In this document: positions 59,178 to 64,000 of the stretch, piece by piece
Layout: each line of letters starts with the position of its first letter
Numbering within the stretch: the first letter of the stretch is position 1
From: Brachyhypopomus gauderio
Lineage: Eukaryota; Chordata; Actinopteri; Gymnotiformes; Hypopomidae
Length of the DNA stretch: 64,000 nt
Direction of reading: 5' to 3'
Assembly (NCBI RefSeq): GCF_052324685.1
Contig: NC_135213.1
Location: forward strand, 40,947,700 to 41,011,699
Program-made: the position numbers and the translations under genes
Notes under the pieces: generated by a model
Told to the model about the DNA's origin: nothing
Seen by the model: only the letters and a program-made list of their open reading frames with translations
Database searches by the model: none

Positions 59178-60482
59178 GGCTCCAGACTGCGACTAAAATG
59201 GTCGCAATCCCGACCATAAATATAAATTTGCGAGTAATAAAATTATTTCTGCATTATCTTTTTATGGGTGAGTTTGTATTTTAAAAGTTAAACGATAAGC
59301 TGTAGCTCCACTCACACGTTCGTCTCTGCCCATCAACAAATGTAGGAATCCGATCACGTGCCTCGCAAAGCAGCGGAGCTGAAACTTTAGCAATAAGCGT
59401 TAGCTTATTGAAAATACAAAGACAAAATATCTGATTTTTTCCACACAGTCTACATATCTCTCGGACCATAAGAGTCACACACTCCTTTATAACTGTACAT
59501 AGTTTTAAGTTAATTTTAATGGGATCAAAAGTCACTTGTATGCATACAAGGAAACTTGGTAAAGTTTGTTTCCCGTTCGCATATTGGGAATTCTTTTTTC
59601 AATACCTTTAAGTTAAAAGTGCCAAAATATGCTAATTCTTATTTCTGACAACCAAGACAAAGATCTACAACTTTGTTTATGTTAGGAATAGTTGTATTTT
59701 AAAAACATGGTTTTTTAAATATACTCCTGTCATCGCTGTAACGTCTAAGGCACCGTCTACAAATGACCTGAACACGGAAAGGCCCCAGAGCACTGCACAC
59801 TGCGTTTTTTGCAATAAATTCAATAGCTTTTAAACGGTCCATCTATGACCACCAAAGACGTATTACATTGTTAAGTGCATCCTAAATAACAACCTACAAC
59901 TAAAAGATGGGTATTTATACCTTGCACCAATTTGTGGTGGTCAGTTTTTGTCAAATATTTTAATAGCTTTTAAGCTGTCCATAATAAGTCCACAAAACAA
60001 GGTTGTTGATTAGGATGCACTTAATGTACTATAACTTATTTTATGCTCGTATGATGGACATTTTAAAAGCTATTGAAATATTTGACAAAATGTGCACTTA
60101 TACAACTTGTTTTTGTCTTATGAAGGATTGTTTAAAAACTTGAAATTTTTGCAGAAAAACTGAGTGTACAGTGCTCTGGGGCCTTTACGACCAGCACTTT
60201 CATTCATGTTAAGGTAATTTGTAGATGGTGACAGTAGTACATTTAAAATAACATGTCTAATTCTGAATATGCGAACATGAAATCAACTTAACCAGTTACA
60301 GGGAAGAGTAAAACATCAGGCATGTTGGATGGCAGAGATCCTAAATAACAGCTGATCTGATGTGAGTGTTGCAATGCTTATTAGTTTGTACATTATTATG
60401 GAGCCTAGAAAAAGTTATTAGTGCCTGATTTTTTTCCCCTCTTAGGACCTACTAGCTTGAGTATTTTTTTTGTCTGGAGCCC
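59178..60482. mobile_element. possible further nested element with CTCCAGAC ends
   Basis: GGCTCCAGACTGCGACTAAA on the left and GTCTGGAGCC on the right are inverted. The flanks (acatgcca, agcatgcg) agree only partly, so a target duplication is not proven. Confidence 0.4.
59751..60230. mobile_element. 480-bp palindromic MITE
   Basis: Ends CACCGTCTACAAATGACCT and inverted AGGTAATTTGTAGATGGTG, with inner paired GGCCCCAGAGCACTG and CAGTGCTCTGGGGCC. TTTTAATAGCTTTTAA-type motifs recur between them. No coding frame. Confidence 0.7.
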
Positions 60483-60508
60483 AGCATGCGAACCTTGTTG
60501 AAGCCCTG

Positions 60509-62922
60509 GGTTACACTCCACTAGATCATTCGATTACACTATAAGTAAATCATGTTTCTACTAGATTACACTCTTCACTAGATCACTAGATTACATTCTT
60601 GGAAAATCATGTTTCTAATCGATAACACTCTTCACTAGATTACACTCTTAGTAAATCATGTTTATAATAGATTACACTTCACTAGATCACTAGATTACAC
60701 TCTTGGAAAATCATGTTTCTAATCGATTACACTCTTCACTAGATCACTAGATTACACTCTTAGTAAATCATGTTTCTAATTGATTACACTCTTCACTAGA
60801 TTACACTCTTAATAAATCATGTTTCTAATAGCTTACACTCTTCACTGGATCACTAGATTACACTCATAGTAAATCATGTTTTTACTAGGTTACACTCTTC
60901 TAGATTATACTTTTCACTAGATTATACTCTTAGTAAATCATGTTTCTAATCGATTACACTCTTCACTAGATCACTAGATTACACTCATAGTAAATCATGT
61001 TTCTGCTAGGTTACACTCTTCACTAGATCAATAGATTACACTCTTAGTAAATCATGTTTCTAATTGATTACACTCTTCACTAGATTACACTCTTAGTAAA
61101 TCAGGTTTCTAATAGATTACACCCTTCACTAGATTACTAGATTACACTCTTGGTAAATCATGTTTCTAATAGATTACACTCTTCACTAGATTACACTCTT
61201 GGCAAATCATGTTTCTAATAGATTACACTCTTCACTAGATCACTAGATTATACTCTTAGTAAATTGTGTTTCTAATCAATTACACTCTTCACTAGATTAC
61301 AGTCTTAGTAAATCAGGTTTCTAATAGATTACACCCTTCACTAGATTACTAGATTACACTCTTGGTAAATCATGTTTCTAATAGATTACACTCTTCACTA
61401 GATTATACTCTTAGTAAATCGTGTTTCTACTAGATTACACTTCACTAGATCACTAGATTACACTCTTAGTAAATCATGATTCTACTAGATTACACTCTTC
61501 AATAGATCACTAGATTATACTCTTAGTAAATCATGTTTCTAATAGATTATATTCTTCACTAGATTACACTTGGAAAATCATGTTTCTAATTGATTACACT
61601 CTTCACTAAATTACATTCTTTGTAAATCATGTTTCTACTAGATTACACTTCACTAGATTATACTCTTAGTAAATCATGTTTCTAATCGATTACACTCTTC
61701 ACTAGATCACTAGATTACACTCATAGTAAATCATGTTTCTGCTAGGTTACACTCTTCACTAGATCAATAGATTATACTCTTAGTAAATCATTTTTCTAAT
61801 AGATTATATTCTTCACTAGATTACACTCTTGGAAAATCATGTTTCTAATCGATTACACTCTTCACTAGATTACAGTCTTAGTAAATCAGGTTTCTAATAG
61901 ATTACATTCTTGGTAAATCATGTTTCTAATAGGTTATATTCTTCACTAGATTACACTCTTGGCAAATCATGTTTCTAATAGATTACACTCTTCACTAGAT
62001 TATACTTTTAGTAAATCGTGTTTCTAATCAATTACACTCTTCACTAGATTACAGTCTTAGTAAATCAGGTTTCTAATAGATTACACCCTTCACTAGATTA
62101 CTAGATTACACTCTTGGTAAATCATGTTTCTAATAGATTACACTCTTCACTAGATTATACTCTTAGTAAATTGTTTCTACTAGATTACACTTCACTAGAT
62201 CACTAGATTGCACTCTTAGTAAATCATGATTCTACTAGATTACACTCTTCAATAGATCACTAGATTATAGTCTTAGTAAATCATGTTTCTACTAGATTAC
62301 ACTCTTTACTAGATTATACTCTTAGTAAATCATGTTTCTAATAGATTATATTCTTCACTAGATTACACTTGGAAAATCATGTTTCTAATTGATTACACTC
62401 TTCACTAAATTACATTCTTTGTAAATCATGTTTCTACTAGATTACACTTCACTAGATCACTAGATTATACTCTTAGTAAATCATGTTTCTAATCGATTAC
62501 ACTCTTCACTAAATCACTAGATTACACTCATAGTAAATCATGTTTCTGCTAGGTTACACTCTTCACTAGATCAATAGATTATACTCTTAGTAAATCATTT
62601 TTCTAATAGATTATATTCTTCACTAGATAACACTCTTGGAAAATCATGTTTCTAATCGATTACACTCTTCACTAGATTACAGTCTTAGTAAATCAGGTTT
62701 CTAATAGATTACATTCTTGGTAAATCATGTTTCTAATAGATTACACTCTTCACTAGATTATACTCTTAGTAAATCGTGTTTCTACTAGATTACACTTCAC
62801 TAGATTACACTCTTAGTAAATCATGATTCTGCTAGATTACACTCTTCAATAGATCACTAGATTATACTCTTTAGTAAATCATGTTTCTACTAGATTACAC
62901 TCTTCACTAGATTATACTCTTA
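60509..62922. repeat. AT-rich satellite, main block
   Basis: Alternating modules of about 32 bp (GATTACACTCTTAGTAAATC then ATGTTTCTAATA) and about 25 bp (GATTACACTCTTCACTAGAT then CACTA), with skipped modules. A longer block repeats with a period near 750 bp (compare 61321 and 62073), so there is higher-order structure. Confidence 0.95.
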
Positions 62923-63418
62923 AGCTGGAAACATACTTGCTGTTTGCCCATGCGTTCGCGTAGACAACCGGCTGCGTTGTGAACGTTACTGAGAACATAC
63001 TAGCCTATGTGCAACGCGTGAAACTGGAGGCGTCCACTAGAGGGCAGAACGTAGAAAGGGCTTCGGTATTTTAACGATGCAAACATGGCAACACTCGAGG
63101 AGATTAGCCTTTGGGTAATTTTACGGTCACGGCAGAAAAAACGACGACAGCGATCCCTTCGTAGGTGGTATGTAAGGCCGTTAAATCAAAGACGTTGTGA
63201 GAATGGCGAGTTTGTGTCGTTGGATATCGTTGTGTCCATTTTGATGCTGGTTAGCGGCTACACTGCCCCTAGCGGTTTTGTGTGTATTGCACCTCGCGTA
63301 CACGTCGCGTTAACTTTTGGAGGACGTGCAAGACCTACGCGCCAAACCGACGCAGGATACGCGAAGCAGCCATGATGCGTACGCGAACGCGTAGTTAACA
63401 GCAAGTATGTTTCCACCT
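62923..63418 (+). mobile_element. 496-bp internally deleted PIF/Harbinger element
   Basis: Ends AGCTGGAAACATACTTGCTG and inverted CAGCAAGTATGTTTCCACCT. The TTA duplication (62920-62922 and 63419-63421) is the Harbinger target type. Its GC- and CpG-rich interior contrasts with the surrounding satellite. Confidence 0.9.
63085..63375 (+). pseudogene. Harbinger-derived N-terminal coding remnant
   Basis: A 96-residue frame starts MATLEEISLWVILRSRQKKR and has RRWYVRPLNQRRCENGEFVS, which resembles the N-terminus of HARBI1-type transposases (RRWWVRP...R...GEF). The rest of the catalytic part is missing, and the following residues are not transposase-like. It may be only a vestige kept by internal deletion. 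Confidence 0.5.
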
Positions 63419-63738
63419 TTAGTAAATCATGTTTCTAATAGATTATATTCTTCACTAGATTACACTTGGAAAATCATGTTTCTAATTGATTACACTCTTC
63501 ACTAAATTACATTCTTTGTAAATCATGTTTCTACTAGATTACACTGTTCATTAGATTACACTCTTGGAAAATCATGTTTCTAATCGATTACACTCTTCAC
63601 TAGATTACACTCTTAGAAAATTATGTTTCTACTAGATTACACTGTTTAATCAATCAATCAGTCAAAGTTTATTTGTATAGTGCTTTTCACAACACGTCAC
63701 AAAGCGCTTAACTAACTCTTCACTAGATCACTAGATTA
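63419..63738. repeat. AT-rich satellite, last segment
   Basis: Same modules as the main block, interrupted at 63640-63713 by an inverted retroposon tail (CAATCAATCAGTCAAAGTTT and TATTTGTATAGTGCTTTTCA). Confidence 0.93.
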
Positions 63739-64000
63739 TAGGGGTGGGCGATACTCGGAATTTTGATATGATACTGGTCAGTATCGTCGATACCGATACC
63801 GATAATTCCAAACCGTTGGGGGGGGGCGATACTTTTAACTTGAAATTATAATCCATTAATATAATAATTTATATTAAATTATATATATTTTTGCTGATGC
63901 TGGTCCAGCGTGTCGCGTGCCAGTGATTATGCCTCGTGCCAATGGTGGCACGCGTGCCATAGGTTGCCGACCCCTGCTGTAGACGGTCAACCAGTTTCAG
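63739..64000. mobile_element. hAT-type element, left end, cut by the window edge
   Basis: Starts TAGGGGTGGGCGATACTCGG with CGATACCGATA repeats and a G-run, like the other TAGGGG-ended elements here. A second hAT end, GGTTGCCGACCCCTG, lies at 63962-63976, so another element is probably nested inside. The right ends are outside the window. Confidence 0.7.

Larger units (their letters stand above)
58093..60508. mobile_element. 2.4-kb hAT element in the satellite
   Basis: Ends CAGTGATTCTCAAC and inverted GTTGAAGCCCTG, close to the classic hAT CAGRG start. The perfect 8-bp duplication GGTTACAC lies at 58085-58092 and 60509-60516. It carries a nested hAT (58143-59080) only 50 bp from its left end, and a palindromic element (59751-60230). 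A further inverted pair, GGCTCCAGAC (59178) and GTCTGGAGCC (60473), suggests another layer. No transposase frame was seen. Confidence 0.9.

Overview
This window is nuclear DNA from a vertebrate, almost certainly a teleost fish. The evidence is split genes with GT-AG introns, a Ser tRNA with internal promoter boxes, very long CA/TG microsatellites, many minisatellites, and dense Tc1, hAT, PIF/Harbinger and Gypsy elements. Gene content matches human 2q32-q33 (NABP1, FTCDNL1, C2orf69, STK17B, HECW2). I cannot name the species.

Layout. 1-240: C-terminal exon of an unidentified gene (+). 2599-4726: foldback-type inverted repeat. 4865-4946: tRNA-Ser(CGA). 7346-8803: nabp1, six exons (+). 9897-11661: ftcdnl1, five exons (-), tail to tail with nabp1. 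12927-14752: minisatellite joined to a 1.2 kb palindrome. 15230-17048: c2orf69, two exons (+). 23582-23907: two exon-like segments of a possible small gene. 24737-29341: stk17b, seven exons (-). 34196-52530: the last 15 coding exons of hecw2 (-), covering the end of a WW domain and the complete HECT domain. I checked reading phase across every junction of the five named genes and all are consistent.

Transposons are stacked inside each other. Nest 1 is an 8.7 kb Gypsy element in a hecw2 intron, ending 23 bp from a hecw2 splice donor. It is broken by three hAT-like insertions, two of which carry further insertions; each has an 8-bp target-site duplication (one with a single mismatch). Nest 2 lies in an AT-rich satellite (53.0-63.7 kb). 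There a 4.8 kb hAT holds a decayed Harbinger, which holds a 1618-bp Tc1 element with an apparently intact transposase. A second hAT in the same satellite carries another hAT, and an internally deleted Harbinger sits nearby.

The most unusual pattern is in the host genes. Several tandem arrays begin exactly at exon/5'-splice-site junctions, so each unit repeats the end of an exon plus its donor. This is clear at two hecw2 exons (40-bp unit, about 26 copies; 60-bp unit, about 4 copies), diffuse at a third hecw2 exon, and clear at the putative exon near 23.9 kb (40-bp unit, six copies). Several stk17b and hecw2 acceptors also sit directly against long TG or CA tracts. An inverted, tandem array of CTCF-like cores lies upstream of stk17b. 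There is no bacterial, phage or CRISPR content.
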